Below, one piece after another: positions 1 through 10,697 of a DNA stretch of 64,000 nucleotides (positions within the stretch are counted from its first letter, which is position 1; each line of letters opens with the position of its first letter). Both the position numbers and the translations under genes were made by a program. The notes under the pieces are model-generated. The model searched no databases, was not told where the DNA came from, and was given only the letters and a program-made list of their open reading frames with translations. The DNA is from Callaeas wilsoni (taxonomy: Eukaryota; Chordata; Aves; Passeriformes; Callaeidae): assembly GCA_013398955.1 (NCBI GenBank), contig VWPU01002932.1:62001-126000 (forward strand), in the 5' to 3' direction.

Positions 1-599
1 GCCGTCCCTCCTCCTGCCAGCCACGGGGCAGGAGGCCGGGCTGCCCTCTCCGTCCCACCCCACCCCTGCGATGTGACAGCCTGCATTTGTCTCTTCAGCT
101 TTGACTTCCTCCTCAGCCCAGGTTGACAGCCAACAACACTTGGAAAAAGAAGAGAAGAGGGAAAAAAAACCTAAAGGGCAGCTGCTGTGGCAGAGGGAGT
201 GAGGAACAAAGAGAGATTTCAATCACTGCTCCACTCCAAGGGCACGGGAGCACGATTGAGTGTCCGGGAGGGAAAGGGAGGGTGAAAAGCCTCGCTGGGT
301 GCCTGGGCTCAGCCCTTCTGCCCGGGCACCTCTCTGTTCAGCGCATCAAAGCCCATCTTTCCACGCAAGCTCAGCCAGCAGGGGTGGGTGCTGGACCCCC
401 TTCACCCACCTGCTCCCCCAGCATGAGCAATCCACCAGCCTGAGGCACTAAAATAAAGCTCCGTGCAGAGAACCTCGTGCCACTGCACCAAGACACTGCT
501 CGGAGCCCTGCTGGGCTAATGGTGGGGCTGGTTTTAGTGGAAGTGTTTAACGAGTGGCGTGTGTGCTGCTGATTAACAGTGTGGCTCTCCAAGGCCAAA
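1..599. other. Noncoding background, no gene seen
   Basis: This is a moderately GC-rich unique sequence. A purine-rich run (A and G only for most of 140-170) is the only compositional feature. Short frames exist on both strands but overlap one another and give Ser/Pro/Gly-rich peptides with no recognisable domain, so none is called. Confidence 0.6.
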
Positions 600-790
600 G
601 AAGAAAAGAAATTCAGAGTAAGACGGCAAACAATTACTCCTTTTAGATAATCACTGTTTTACAGTCCAGACACATGCATAAATATTGCATAATGCCGGGG
701 CTCAGCACGTAATTGTCAGATATTATTCAAACCGAGTCGCTGCTTTATTGGCAAGAGCTGTGAGCTTGTCACATCTCAGGGTCAGTGGCT
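600..790. promoter_or_regulatory. Candidate conserved noncoding block (homeodomain/POU-like)
   Basis: An AT-rich block lies inside a GC-richer background. It carries CAATTACT (631-638), a GATA-type AGATAATCA (646-654), overlapping TGCA words around 673-693 (TGCATAAATATTGCA, the shape seen in POU or homeodomain composite sites) and TAATTG (710-715). Such clustering is typical of vertebrate developmental enhancers. Conservation is not visible here, so the function is an inference. Confidence 0.3.
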
Positions 791-1179
791 GGATGGCTGA
801 AGGATTTTCAAGGAAAGCTCAGGTAATGCGAGCAGCAGATCAGCCATCCCCTAAACTGCTCGGCACCGACCTCTGCAAAGCGATCCCACATTCAGGAGCG
901 CCTGCGGAGCGTTTGTGTGCGAGGACAGGGATGCGAGGCAGAGGGGACAAGCAGCTCCCAGCCGGCTCCCCAGGGCAGGGTTTGGGATCAAAACCCTCAC
1001 AGTGCCGCCACGAGGTGGTTTGCAGGGATGCCAACACCCCCGAGAGCCGCGGAGCCTGCCTGCCCAGAGCCACACACCCGCACGTCCCGGGGAAACGCTG
1101 CTGCCACAGCCCCGCTCCCGGTGCCGGGGCTGAGCTCCAGCCACTTTGGACAGGTCTCCTTCCCCTCCTGAGCTGAAGC
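791..1179. other. Noncoding background, no gene seen
   Basis: GC content rises toward the CpG-rich patch that follows. Long stop-free frames on the minus strand (to about 1783) reflect high GC: they overlap frames on the other strand and have no recognisable domain. Confidence 0.5.
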
Positions 1180-1580
1180 TGTTTTGTTTGCAAACCATCT
1201 GCTGGACGCCCCGCCGCGCCGGCAGCAGCGAGGGGGCCCAGATGGACGGGCTCTTTGAAAATTCTTTAAAACGAAGCACCCAAGCACAACGCCTCCATCT
1301 GCCGAAGGGCCGGCCGGCCCCGAGAGCTGTCGCACGACCCTCCCTCCTTCCTCCCTCCTCGGCTCGGCCCTGCCCAGACCCCAGCGCGCTCCCTCCCTCA
1401 CCTGCCGAGAGCTTGCAAGCGTTTCCAGAGCCCACCTTGTCTCTGCCGAGGGAAAAGCGGCCAGAAGGAGGTTGGGGCTCCTGGGCAGCCTCCAGCCTGC
1501 CCTCTCTGCACTCCAGGTCCTGCCTCCCCGCGGGCCGAAGGAGCAGGTACGGCACTCCCTTTCCAAGGCAGATTATGGGG
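1180..1580. other. CpG-rich patch without an identifiable gene
   Basis: CpG dinucleotides cluster at 1205-1235, 1302-1340 and 1380-1400 within polypyrimidine (CCCTCC-type) tracts. The patch could be an orphan CpG island or a distal regulatory island. It could also simply be GC-rich DNA with long chance reading frames: the minus-strand frame of about 310 codons across it is Gly/Arg/Ser/Ala-rich and overlaps plus-strand frames. No TATA box, initiator or first exon with a donor site could be argued for. Confidence 0.3.
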
Positions 1581-2880
1581 TAAGGAGATGCAGGTGGAGA
1601 AGATGAGGCTGATTGGAGAGTTATTTCTTGGCCCCCGTTCACTCCTAGTTTAAACGAGACACCTCTGTGATTACTCTGCACAATAACCAGGGCTGGATTT
1701 GGCTCAGAGCAGCTCACGGACAAGCTCAGTGGCACAGGAGAAAGCCAGCTGCCTATGGGCAAAAAACCTCTGCCTGGAAGCACGGCTTCCTTTTTCTAGG
1801 AAAGCTCTGCTTCACCTCCAAACACTCAAACAAACTTTCTCCTTAGAAGGAGAAGGCAGACTGAGATTCCTGCACTGTCACAGGAACTGGGGCTTTAAGG
1901 AAGAAAAAAACCACCTTGCAAAACCCACACCACAATCAGATGAATTTTGATCCGAGCCGCAGTGAAGGACAGCTCTGTGGGATTTCAGATAAATAAAGGC
2001 ACAAAGGCCAGTGAGATTGCACTGACACCTTTCAGGCTATGCTTTTCTGCCCCTGTGCCTTGAATATCAAATCCTCCCTCTTTCCAGCAGCCCTGAACCC
2101 CAAAGATCTGGCGAGTGGGGTGGAAAGGATGGATTCTTCTACTAGAAGCTCATCAAAGCCTCTGCTCTTTATAGATTTGGGATGCCAGAGCATGGGAAAC
2201 CCTTCCTGAATAATTTGCATTACCAAGGACCCCCGCTGTGGTCCCAGGACACTGCTCTCACCCCTCTGCAGAAGCAGGAATTGCAATCCCAAATAACAGG
2301 GTTTCAGTGACCTGACCGCCCAGCTCCTGAGCTGCAGCATCACCCCCAGACCGTATTCTCCATAAGGATCTGCCGGGAGTGTCAATAAGGAAAGAGATTA
2401 CATCGTCTTCCCGAGAGAGAGTGCGGAAAAATCAGTCAGAGCAAAGAAAAGCTGCTTTAGAGTACGAGCTAAGCAGGGTCTGCAGGAGCACGCTGCTTCC
2501 CCAGGGATTGCTGAGCTGGAGGCCAGCACAGAATGAGCGAGAGATTTGTGGGGTTTAGGGCATCCTTCCTCTGCCTGGCTGGCCTGGAGTGAGATGGAGC
2601 AGGGAACGATGGAGAGAGGACCTCCCATGCCAGCACCTCCTAAACTTCTCTTCTTGAGACATCAGCCTCGCCTCTCATCATTTTGTGGTAGATGAGCTCT
2701 TTTGTTAAAAATCGCACTCACTGACTCCAAAAACACCTGATCTGGGGCCCACAGCTGCAGCAAAGTAACTGTGAATGCTGATAGCTTTGCCGTCCAACAA
2801 GACTCACCTGAAATGCTTCTCTTGTGCTGACGATATGCTGGAGAGACACGGAGCGGAGGCAGGACAAAGCTCCCGGCCGG
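1581..2880. other. Noncoding unique sequence with an octamer site
   Basis: No gene or repeat is recognised. A perfect POU octamer, ATTTGCAT (2213-2220), sits in the near-palindrome TAATTTGCATTA (2211-2222). A single octamer is expected by chance in a window this size, so it is recorded only as a site. Confidence 0.45.
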
Positions 2881-3110
2881 CTGCTAATGAAGGACCGTAA
2901 ATAGAGCACCAAATCAGCCCCAAGTTCCTCTCCGCAGCCCTTGATCAAGCAGCGCCCCACCAAATAATGAAAATCTCGCTCTTTTGTAGCCATGCAAATC
3001 ACAGACGGCTCTGGAAATCGCCTGCGTTAACGACTTATCGGGTGGGCCAATAAGGAAAAAAAAGTAACCCATTATCTTGTCCATTTAAGCATTAGAGAAG
3101 CTCCAAGTGC
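2881..3110. promoter_or_regulatory. Candidate conserved noncoding block (octamer, homeodomain)
   Basis: The block contains an octamer ATGCAAAT (2992-2999), AAATAATGAAAAT just upstream, and beyond it GTTAACGAC and CCCATTATCTTGTCC. CpG and AT-rich transcription-factor words are mixed, unlike the flanking sequence. A cis-regulatory element is inferred from motif density alone. Confidence 0.3.
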
Positions 3111-5160
3111 TTTCATCCACCTCCTGAGAGCCCCGTGGCTTCCAGCTCTATTCCCATGGACCATATTTCCCAACCTCCCTGCTGGCTGCTCTCCTGGACA
3201 GACGGATGCCAGCCCCATCCCAAAGTGATCAGGCAAGGCACCAGCTCACAAGCCTTTAGGGGTAACCACCACAACTGCCCTAGGGGAGCTCTGGGCACCA
3301 GAAACCCACATTTACACCCAAAGGCAGAGGAGTCTGGCTGCCCGTGATCCTTTAAGGCTCACCAGTGAAGGATACCGTTACCCAGCTGGAATTCCATAGG
3401 GGAATTCGGGAAAGCAGACTGTAATTAACCGAGCTGGCATGCTGCAGCATCCGACAGATGTAGAAATGCACCTTGAAAGCAGTGAAAGGAGGAGGGAGGG
3501 AAAAGCAGGAGAGGAGCGATGCCTACCCAGGATTCCTCTCCATGCCCTCGGGGGGGAATTGGGGAGATGCAGTGGCTGCAAAGGAGCAGTCAAATGTGTG
3601 ACAGTGCTTTCCTCCTCCTCCCAGCTGTTGGGCAGGAGCAAAATCCCCATGGAAATGCAGGCAGAGAGCCTCAAAAGCACTGATAGCAAGCTGGAGCTGG
3701 AGTTAGGTTGTCCAGCACCCTCGGGCAGAGATGGCCGACACTTGGAGTGGGAAATGGGGAAATTCATGCTCCTCAGCTTAGGAGGCTCAAGCCACGGCTC
3801 TGCTGTCAGGCACGTCATGCTGGGCTTTCGGAAAGCAACCAGAAAGCAGGATTTGTCTGCCTGACCTGGAGCCAAGCAGCAGTAATCTCCATCCAGCCCA
3901 GCTAACTCCCATGTCAGCCCCACTCCTCCACAAACCACTTAGAAGAAATTTGCCCAAGCAAATGCCCGTGAGCGAACGTCCTGGATTTGTTCTGCTCTGG
4001 CCTGGCTCACGCCAGCATCCACGCCTCCAAATCCTGTGGAGATGAACCTCCTCATCCCACCATGCCCAAGGCAAGACCTTCAAACCAGAGCTTGGACAAC
4101 ATCGCCTGGTCACAACAAGGGCAGAAGAGCAGCTCTGCCTCCCGTCCCGCCCTGCAGCACCCTGACCTCCATCAGTGAGGCACGGCTTTCTCCCTTTCTC
4201 TTTTTGCTTTGTTGGATAATTTGACTTTTCCCTGCTGTGCCCTGCAATCAGAGTGGCAGTGAGTTACAGCAAGGGTGGCTCTGCTCCTTTCAGATGTCAG
4301 AACCTGCCGTAATTGTGGCACCCATTTATGTTTATGTCAACGGGGGAAGCCTTTGTGTGGCAGAGAGCTCGCCCTGCCAGCGCCGAGCCCGGGACAGCCT
4401 CTGCTCCTCCTCTCCGGGGTCTTGCTCCTGCCTTCCCACCGGGACTGTGGGCAGCATGTCACCAAGCAAAGCTCCCTGTCACAAGGGACCACGTTCCCCA
4501 GCTTGGTCCTGCTCCAGGAGCCCATCCAAAATGCACAGGCCCTCTGTCCCGCTGCCTGCAGAGCTTCTCCAGACCCTCCACAATGGTTTCTCTGACAGAG
4601 ACTCCCAAAATCTGCCCAGATGACTTCAGCACACACTTCCTTGCCATCTCCTCCCAGACCCTCAGCTCAGCATTTCAAGATGTGAAGATTTTCCTCTGTA
4701 GCGATGTGCCAGGAGAGGGAAAAAAGCCATCAGGAGAGCAGAAGTTACCCCAGCTGCAGGAAATTTGCTCTCCAGGTGGGAGCTTTGCCCATCTGCAGCA
4801 GGAACGCAACCAAGCACAGAACCAGGCTGGGAAGAAGGGGTCTGGGGCAGGATGGTCCAAGAGTTTCCCAGGAGGTCACCTTCCCTGCTGCCACCCCCAG
4901 CTTCAGGCAGAGTGACATGGGGAGCAGGAGGAGGATGAAAAGCCATACAATAAAAGTCCTTTGCCTCTTCTTGCACATAGGAAGAATACAACCCCTAACT
5001 CCAGCTGGAAAGGTGGATGGGGAGAAGCAGCAGGAACCTCACAGGTGAGGCAGAGTTTCCAGGCCCCCAAGTGTCACATTTGCTGTCACACTGCCTGCCC
5101 TTCCCCTGGCTCCTGCAGAGCTCCCATCCCCATGGCAAATGGGCAGCAGGTTCTAAGGAG
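3111..5160. other. Noncoding background, no gene seen
   Basis: About 2 kb of moderately GC-rich DNA with numerous short overlapping frames on both strands. The longest peptides (up to about 200 residues) are Ser/Pro/Cys-rich and show no domain, no start context and no splice signals worth calling. A GTAATTAAC word near 3420 is the only motif of note. Confidence 0.55.
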
Positions 5161-5250
5161 CAGCATTGTTTAAAAAATAAAAAAATAAAACAAGTCAAAA
5201 CCCACGACGCCAAAAACAAACATTGCAAAAGACAGAACGCATCAAATATT
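5161..5250. repeat. A-rich low-complexity tract
   Basis: An A-rich stretch is built from short A runs separated by T or C (5168-5195), continuing as CAAAA words to about 5250. It could be the worn poly-A tail of a lost retroposed copy, but no SINE or processed pseudogene body is recognisable upstream. Confidence 0.5.
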
Positions 5251-7020
5251 AAAGGAATCAAACTCCTCCTGTCAGCAAGGAGGACACAGGAACTGTTCCC
5301 AGATGTGGCAGGGCTGTCACCTTCTCTGATCAGCTCGGCTTCAAACAGCTTGTCACAGGGATGTTTGTGCTTTCGGGGTCCCTAACCCCAGTGTCTCTCC
5401 CACCCTCGGCTCCCGAGGAGGGCTGGATCCTTTTCTGGTGTAAATCCACGCAGAGCTGCTGCCGAGAGCTCTTCTGACAGCTCAGGCAGGCTCAGGGCTG
5501 GTTCCGCTGGCAGCAGCAAGTGCTGGTCACCAAAAGGGGGATGTGGGGACAGATTCGCGGAGGGGACAACCCCAGAAACACCTGGTTTGGCCAAGGCAGC
5601 CCATGGGGAGGGCACAGCACCCTCCACTACAGGCAGTCCCTTTCCCAGAGTACCCATCCCAAGCCTCCTCAGCCTGCATGGCCTCAGGCACAGCACCATC
5701 TCCGAGGCCGGATCCTGCTCTCCCTGGCACAGGCACACGGAATGAGAGCACAGCCCTGGGCTCTCCCTCCCTCCCTCCCTCCCGTGCCATCCCTGGCATC
5801 TCGTGCCACAGCTGCAGTGTCCTTGATAAGAGGTGGCACGCCCCAGCCATAAACCAGCCTTGTTCTGCAAGAGATTGACAAATAAGGAGCCTGGGACTGG
5901 TCCCAGTAGCTGGGCCATTGCTCCAGGCACCCAATCTCACCTTCCCAGGCAAATATTAAATATCCCTGTCCCAGCTGCCTGGAAAGAGGCACTCCCACAC
6001 AGGACAAAGCCCTGCAGGCACACTGCTCCCAGCTCCCAGGATGCTAACTCTGTCCCAGGGCGATTTGCAGTACCACAATTCTGTTCACACTCTGGATTTG
6101 ACACATCACCGCCTGAGTTTCGACCTCCGAATCCAGGCTTTCTGAGCCTATGAACTTCATCACTGCTGGTGGATGATGCCAGGAATATTAAAAAAACCAC
6201 AACCCACAACAGGCTTTGGAAGGTGGCCGCGTGCCAGGTTCATCTGTTCCCAAACTCCTCAAAGTTTTGTGAAATCCCTCCCTCTCCCTGCAGCACACAA
6301 TCTGCCTCCCCTTCTCCCCAGACCCCACCAAAGCCTTCTCTGACCTTCCCCCTGCACAGCTGCTGCCTCCATGGCACAAAGCTGCCCTCGGGTGCACAAT
6401 AAAGTGGGATTGGAGGGAATTCCCGTGGCTGTGCCTCGCCTCACCCTGTGGTTTCTGCCCGTGCCACAACCTTTTATCGCAGCCGCAAATTGTTAATGGC
6501 CTGGCTGCTGGGAGCGGGAATGAGATTGGCTTTCCCGTGGAAAAGCAGCTTTGCAGCCATTCCCCCAGGTCCCGTTTCTCCAGGTCTCTCCATTTAGCTG
6601 CCACCCAGGGGACACTAGGGGAACCACGGCCCAGGGGCTCCTTCCAGCGCTAATTTAGGCACACGAAATAGTCAGCAACCCCCAGAATAACCACACAGAA
6701 GATCTGACGGACTCTCTGGGACTCCCTGGGATCAAGGAGGGATCTCATCAGCCCAAGGATGCAGCAGCAGGACGGGAGGAGATGTGCTGACAAGGACAAA
6801 GAGAATTCGCTTTTCCACTCCCTCAGCTGAGACCACCCAGCTCCAAACCAAGGGCTCCGTCAAGGTCAAACAAACAATTTTTGGAGTGTCCAATGCACTG
6901 ACGTGCCCAAACAGCTTTTCTGAGGAGGTACCAAATCCAAGAGTCTGCTCTTGAGGGTCCTACCCATAGAACCAGCCCAGGACCCCCCTCCCTCCAAACC
7001 CCTTGATTTAACTTTTTCCA
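5251..7020. other. Noncoding background with a CTCC repeat
   Basis: No gene is recognised. A short (CTCC)n run lies at 5761-5783. Overlapping frames at 5380-6010 on both strands are GC-driven and without domains. Short TAAAT words at 5948-5965 are isolated. Confidence 0.5.
5761..5783. repeat. (CTCC)n microsatellite
   Basis: About five consecutive CTCC units, slightly imperfect at the 3' edge. It is probably length-polymorphic. Confidence 0.85.
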
Positions 7021-7215
7021 GAGCATGGAGCAAGTTGCTCTCTAATCAAGGGAGATCTAATGTCGTAATGCCAGTAAGTTGTAATTAATTTTCCCCCTAA
7101 TTGATGCGTGGGAATATCCGAGACCCTCATTCTCCTACCTTCAATTCCCTTATAAATATCTGATTTGACAGGTTAATTTGAAAGTAAAAGTTCGGTTCTT
7201 TCCAGCAACCCAAGC
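7021..7215. promoter_or_regulatory. Candidate conserved noncoding block (homeodomain/MEIS)
   Basis: The block is dense in homeodomain words: TAATTAATT (7082-7090), CTAATTGATG (7097-7106), and a MEIS/TGIF-type TGACAG (7166-7171) followed closely by GGTTAATTTG. TATAAATA lies at 7151-7158. The AT-rich text with few CpGs stands out from the flanks. Together these suggest an enhancer-like element of the type found near developmental transcription-factor genes. Conservation is untested. Confidence 0.4.
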
Positions 7216-7870
7216 AGAAGGCCCAGAACAGAGCCGGCTGCCTCGTTACGTGAGGCGGAATGAAAAGGGTTGAAGTCAGGTTACAGTCGTCATCATCATC
7301 ATCTTTTTAATTTCACTAATTTAATTTCTGTCCCCCCCCTTCTCGGAAGATAATAAAAGCTTCATTTCACAGTCCAGAAAATTTGGCAGCAAAAGGTGAC
7401 AGACAGCCAAGGAAAGATGGGGAAGATGCATAAGAAGGGTGACAATTCCTTCAAAGTTAAAAGATGGTGCTCAGCAGCCCGGGAAAGGGCACAGGAGGGC
7501 ACACAGGACACCGAGGCATTAAAAACCAGCTTTCCCAAGGTGGCAGAGGGAAATCAGGCAACACTAATGATGCAGCTCGGTGCCAGAGAGTGCAAAGCTC
7601 CCTGTGCCTGCAGGTAAACACACCTGCAGCTCCCCTCCCTGCTGGCCAGGTCACCTTCCTGGAGCTTTAATGAGTCTGGAGGTGCTGTCTGGCCCATATG
7701 AAGATTTTTTGGCTTGAAACTCATCAAGTCCAAGGCTATTTTTCCCTGTCGGCCTCCCCAGGACAGGACATGGCATTGGTCCCACCAGAGCCCCAGGGCC
7801 CTTCCATGCAAACGCCAACTGCTCCCGAGCCGCCGGGAAACAGCTCAAACACAATCACACAAAAGGTTTC
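7216..7870. other. Noncoding sequence with an (ATC)n run
   Basis: It holds a short (CAT)n run at 7291-7303, then AATTTCACTAATTTAATTT and a C8 homopolymer near 7333. No gene is seen. Confidence 0.5.
7291..7303. repeat. (CAT)n short microsatellite
   Basis: Just over four uninterrupted CAT units. Confidence 0.8.
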
Positions 7871-7980
7871 AAAATCTTTCCTGACTTGCTCCTAATTAGA
7901 AAGGAAGCATCAAACCCAATGCTTTTAATAAGGAGAAACATCCTGTGTTGATATATTTAACCTTTTCTAATGAGAAGTCG
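7871..7980. promoter_or_regulatory. Candidate noncoding regulatory block
   Basis: An AT-rich block contains CCTAATTAGAAAGG near 7890 and TTTTAATAAGG near 7925, followed by TTGATATATTTAACC. The composition differs from the GC-rich flanks. Functional status is inference only. Confidence 0.22.
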
Positions 7981-9020
7981 CAGTGAAACATTCCCTTTCC
8001 CATTTCTCCCAGGAGCTCCAGCGCTGTTCCCTCCCTGCCAGCCCTCTCCCTGTCATCTCCACGGGCTCCAGCCTGCAGGTCTGGCATCGAGTGAGTCTGG
8101 AAATGCCATCCCCATCCCCTGCACCCCTCAGCACCAGGGGACACAGGCTCCTCACCTCACCGTTCCCGTGGGAGTTACGATAAAAGCTCGAGGAGCTGGG
8201 GGAAGAAAGGGCTGAAGTCACGCCGGACATTGGCCAAGGGAATGATAAAGGATAAATAAATGCAAGTCTTAGATGAGGATGACTGGCAGAGAATCGAACT
8301 TCAATCCTGGCTGCTGAGGATATTTACTGGAAGCAGATCTGGACTAAGCAAAGCATATGGGAATGCTGTTCCTCCAGAATCAACACCAGCGCTGTCTCCT
8401 GCCAAGCTGCGTTTTGGGGCTTAAGGGACATTTTTGGTGGAAATCTGCAGGAAAACGTGATGGGGAATGTGAAAAATGCGCCTGGATTTATGTCTCTGTG
8501 CTGACAAAAGGATGTTCAAGCAATACATTTTGTGAAATCCCTGCTCCTGTTTGCTGTTTTCTAACCACGTCTCTGCCTCTTGGTCACAAAACTGCCCTTT
8601 TCATCCACGTAGCCAAGTGCAGTGGCAAAACACCAGCAAAATCAAGCAACAACAAAGGCAGGCAGAGGGAAAGACAGGCCTTTCTTGTGCTTTTTGGAGT
8701 AATCCAGCGATTTGGTGGAGTTCCAGGAAACGAGACAAAACTATCAATTTGCAGTTCCAAGGGCAGCTGATCTGATCCCTGTCCGTGCCTCCCCCAAAAA
8801 CCACTTTGCCTAAATTCAGGGTGGGGGAACTGCTCAGCCCCTCTGCGCCAGCGAGGAGCTGGAAGTTTTCTGAGCCTTGCAGAGATGCAGCAGGGATCGG
8901 GTTTTCCCATCACATGCATCTCCCTCTCCCTCCTGCCGCCTCTCATAAAGGGGAGAGATGTCATCTGACAATTTCTCAGCGGGGAAAAAAAAGGAAAAGA
9001 GAAGAAAAAGAGGGGTTTTA
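7981..9020. other. Noncoding background, no gene seen
   Basis: The longest frame (plus strand, about 8357-8770) has no recognisable domain and overlaps an opposite frame of similar length. A weak resemblance to a MIR tail near 8290-8325 was not strong enough to call. Confidence 0.5.
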
Positions 9021-9135
9021 TCTACTTTAGGTTATATTTTTATTGCCAGCCGTGACTGTAACATTTGCTCTGATTACCAGATTAATCGCCAGATTGCAAA
9101 GCCCATTAAATAAAATCAAGTCGGACAGTTGAGGT
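9021..9135. promoter_or_regulatory. Candidate conserved noncoding block (bicoid-class palindrome)
   Basis: GATTAATC (9080-9087) is a perfect palindrome of two bicoid/OTX-class TAATC half-sites. It is preceded by GATTAC (9072-9077) and followed by ATTGCAAAG and CATTAAATAAAATCAAG. Several sites of one class within 40 bp support a regulatory reading, but this is inference without alignment. Confidence 0.33.
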
Positions 9136-9585
9136 GTTCCAAGAATGATGTCCCTCGGAGCGTGTCCCAGCCTGCTTCTCCCTCATCCTTTCTCTCCCTG
9201 ACACTCATCTTGAGGGAAAGACCATTCCCCAGCTAGGATAGAAGGGAAAACAACATTCCCTCTCCCCCGAGGCCACGATCCATCGGGAAAGACCAGCACA
9301 GCTGTATTCCAACACCACCAGCATCACCTCTCCCCTGTCCAAGCTCTATTTGCCAACCCTGCACATCATCAATTAGGGTGATGGACAGCACAAACAGGTG
9401 AAGATGTGTTTCACAACCCTCGGCTCAGGTCTCTGCAAATGAGCGCTGTAGATCTCCCCTTCTCCTAATGCCACCTGTCAAAGCCTCCCCTCTTCCCGGG
9501 AACAGGATCCCGCATCAAAGCACAGTTAAATGGGGTGTAAATGCCTCTTTCATGCACAGAAAATGGGCTGGTTGGCAGTAATAGG
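9136..9585. other. Noncoding background, no gene seen
   Basis: Pyrimidine-rich unique sequence with no repeat family recognised. No open frame worth calling crosses it. Confidence 0.5.
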
Positions 9586-9720
9586 GGGAACTGTAAATGC
9601 TGTCAGCGGCTACATTTTGTTTATTGATTTACACCGTGTAATGGGATGACTCGATTTGAATCATATACACAGGTGTCATGTCCCATTCATCGCCATCGGA
9701 TTTAATAACCACAACAGCGC
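9586..9720. promoter_or_regulatory. Candidate conserved noncoding block (forkhead/T-box/homeodomain)
   Basis: It contains a forkhead-type TGTTTA (9618-9623) running into TTGATTTACAC, a near-palindromic GATTTGAATC (9653-9662), a T-box-like half-site AGGTGTCA (9671-9678), and GGATTTAATAACC at the end. CpGs are retained within AT-rich text, a pattern common in conserved enhancers. No exon signals are present. Confidence 0.38.
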
Positions 9721-9858
9721 ACGGCCGAGCTCGGCTCTGCAGTGGGCACAGAAACTGCCCAGGAGCACAGGGATCCTAAACCCCTGGGGTTTGTGAGCTC
9801 ACGGCAAAGCCAGAGGTAGGAGATGGGCACCAGAGGCTCACCCAGCCATCCCCTACAG
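9721..9858. other. Spacer before CR1 pair
   Basis: Unique sequence with a few CpGs at 9715-9735. No gene or repeat is recognised. Confidence 0.4.
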
Positions 9859-9906
9859 TCACAGAGTCACGGAACGGGTTGGCTTGGAAGGGACCTTAAA
9901 GATCAT
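9859..9906 (-). mobile_element. CR1 LINE 3'-end fragment
   Basis: On the plus strand this reads as the reverse complement of the avian CR1 3' terminus: a worn ACAGAGTCACGGAACGG tail followed by the GGAAGGGACCTTAAAGATCAT core. It is a short 5'-truncated piece of about 48 bp. A second CR1 terminus in the opposite orientation starts 12 bp away, so the two can form an imperfect hairpin. Confidence 0.85.
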
Positions 9907-9918
9907 GGCGGAGGGGTA

Positions 9919-9971
9919 GGAATGAGATGGTCTTTGAGGTCCCTTCCAACCCAAACCACTCTGGGATCCTA
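9919..9971 (+). mobile_element. CR1 LINE 3'-end fragment
   Basis: It shows the plus-strand CR1 terminus: ATGGTCTTTGAGGTCCC, then TTCCAACCCAAACCACTC, then a tail resembling the ATTCTRTG motif of avian CR1. It is inverted relative to the copy at 9859-9906, with both 3' tails pointing outward. Confidence 0.85.
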
Positions 9972-10335
9972 CACTCTATTTCCAGCCCCACAGCCCTTGT
10001 GATGTTCACAATGGTACTGGGGCAGTTTTTATGCTTGCCCTGGGTTTTGGGCCGTGTGATTCCCTGTAGGCACACACAGACGAAGCCATTCACAACCCTG
10101 GGACACCTTGCCGAATTATTCATCTCTGCTGGTACAACCCAAGCGTGCCAATCGCGCCTCCAGCCCTCCACCTTTGCAGAACCTTCCCAAAGCCCAGGAG
10201 CCCACAGCACTGAGGAAGAAGGGAAAGCATGAACCCCTCTTGCTTAAACTCTACCTGCACCATCCAAATCCCAGGCTGAGTTCACCCTAACGTGGCAAAC
10301 CCAAGGGATTTCTCCTTTCTGCCTCGCGTGTCTCT
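9972..10335. other. Noncoding background, no gene seen
   Basis: Frames on both strands overlap here and partly read through the CR1 pair. They are not genes. Confidence 0.5.
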
Positions 10336-10640
10336 CAAACAGCACAGAGGAATTAAATGCTATTGCTTAATTTCTGCGGCATCTGCCAGGCTTCCCCCCC
10401 CCTCAAAAAAAAATAAGGAATCCAATCAAGAGCCTCTGAGCGTGTCACCCCAGCGGTTACGATGCCAATTAGGAGAGAGTCAAGCATTCAAATGGCCAAG
10501 CAAAACAAGGCAAATGACAAGTAATTTAAACCCTGCTGGGCACTCTCCTACGAAGGCGGCTGCCGTGTCGCAGTGAGCTGCGGCACTCGCTAATTAGTAA
10601 CCACTCAAAAGCCTGTAAATAGCCCTAAAACACCCTCGAG
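10336..10640. promoter_or_regulatory. Candidate conserved noncoding block (homeodomain/E-box)
   Basis: It contains AATTAAATGC near 10351, a C8/A9 homopolymer junction at 10395-10412, CCAATTAGG near 10464, ATTCAAATGGCC near 10487, GTAATTTAAACC near 10520 and GCTAATTAGT (10590-10599). CpG-containing text and TAAT cores alternate over 300 bp. A regulatory role is inferred. Confidence 0.33.
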
Positions 10641-10661
10641 TACCGATAGCGATGGGCTGTT

Positions 10662-10697
10662 AGGTTTATCCCTGCTCCCAGGTTTATCCCTGCTCCC
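10662..10697. repeat. Exact tandem duplication, 2 x 18 bp
   Basis: The unit AGGTTTATCCCTGCTCCC occurs twice with no mismatch (10662-10679 and 10680-10697). Perfect identity suggests a recent slippage or duplication event that may be polymorphic. Confidence 0.95.

Noticed and set aside
851..1783. Minus-strand frame of about 310 codons
   Set aside because: It is Gly/Arg/Ser/Ala-rich with no domain, crosses a GC-rich patch, overlaps frames on the plus strand and has no splice or promoter signals. GC-rich noncoding DNA produces such frames.
5161..5250. Poly-A tail of a processed pseudogene
   Set aside because: No gene-like body or target-site duplication is visible on either side, so only the low-complexity tract is reported.
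8285..8325. Possible MIR tail (GGCAGAGAATCGAAC)
   Set aside because: Only about 15 bases resemble MIR, with no neighbouring MIR text in the right order.
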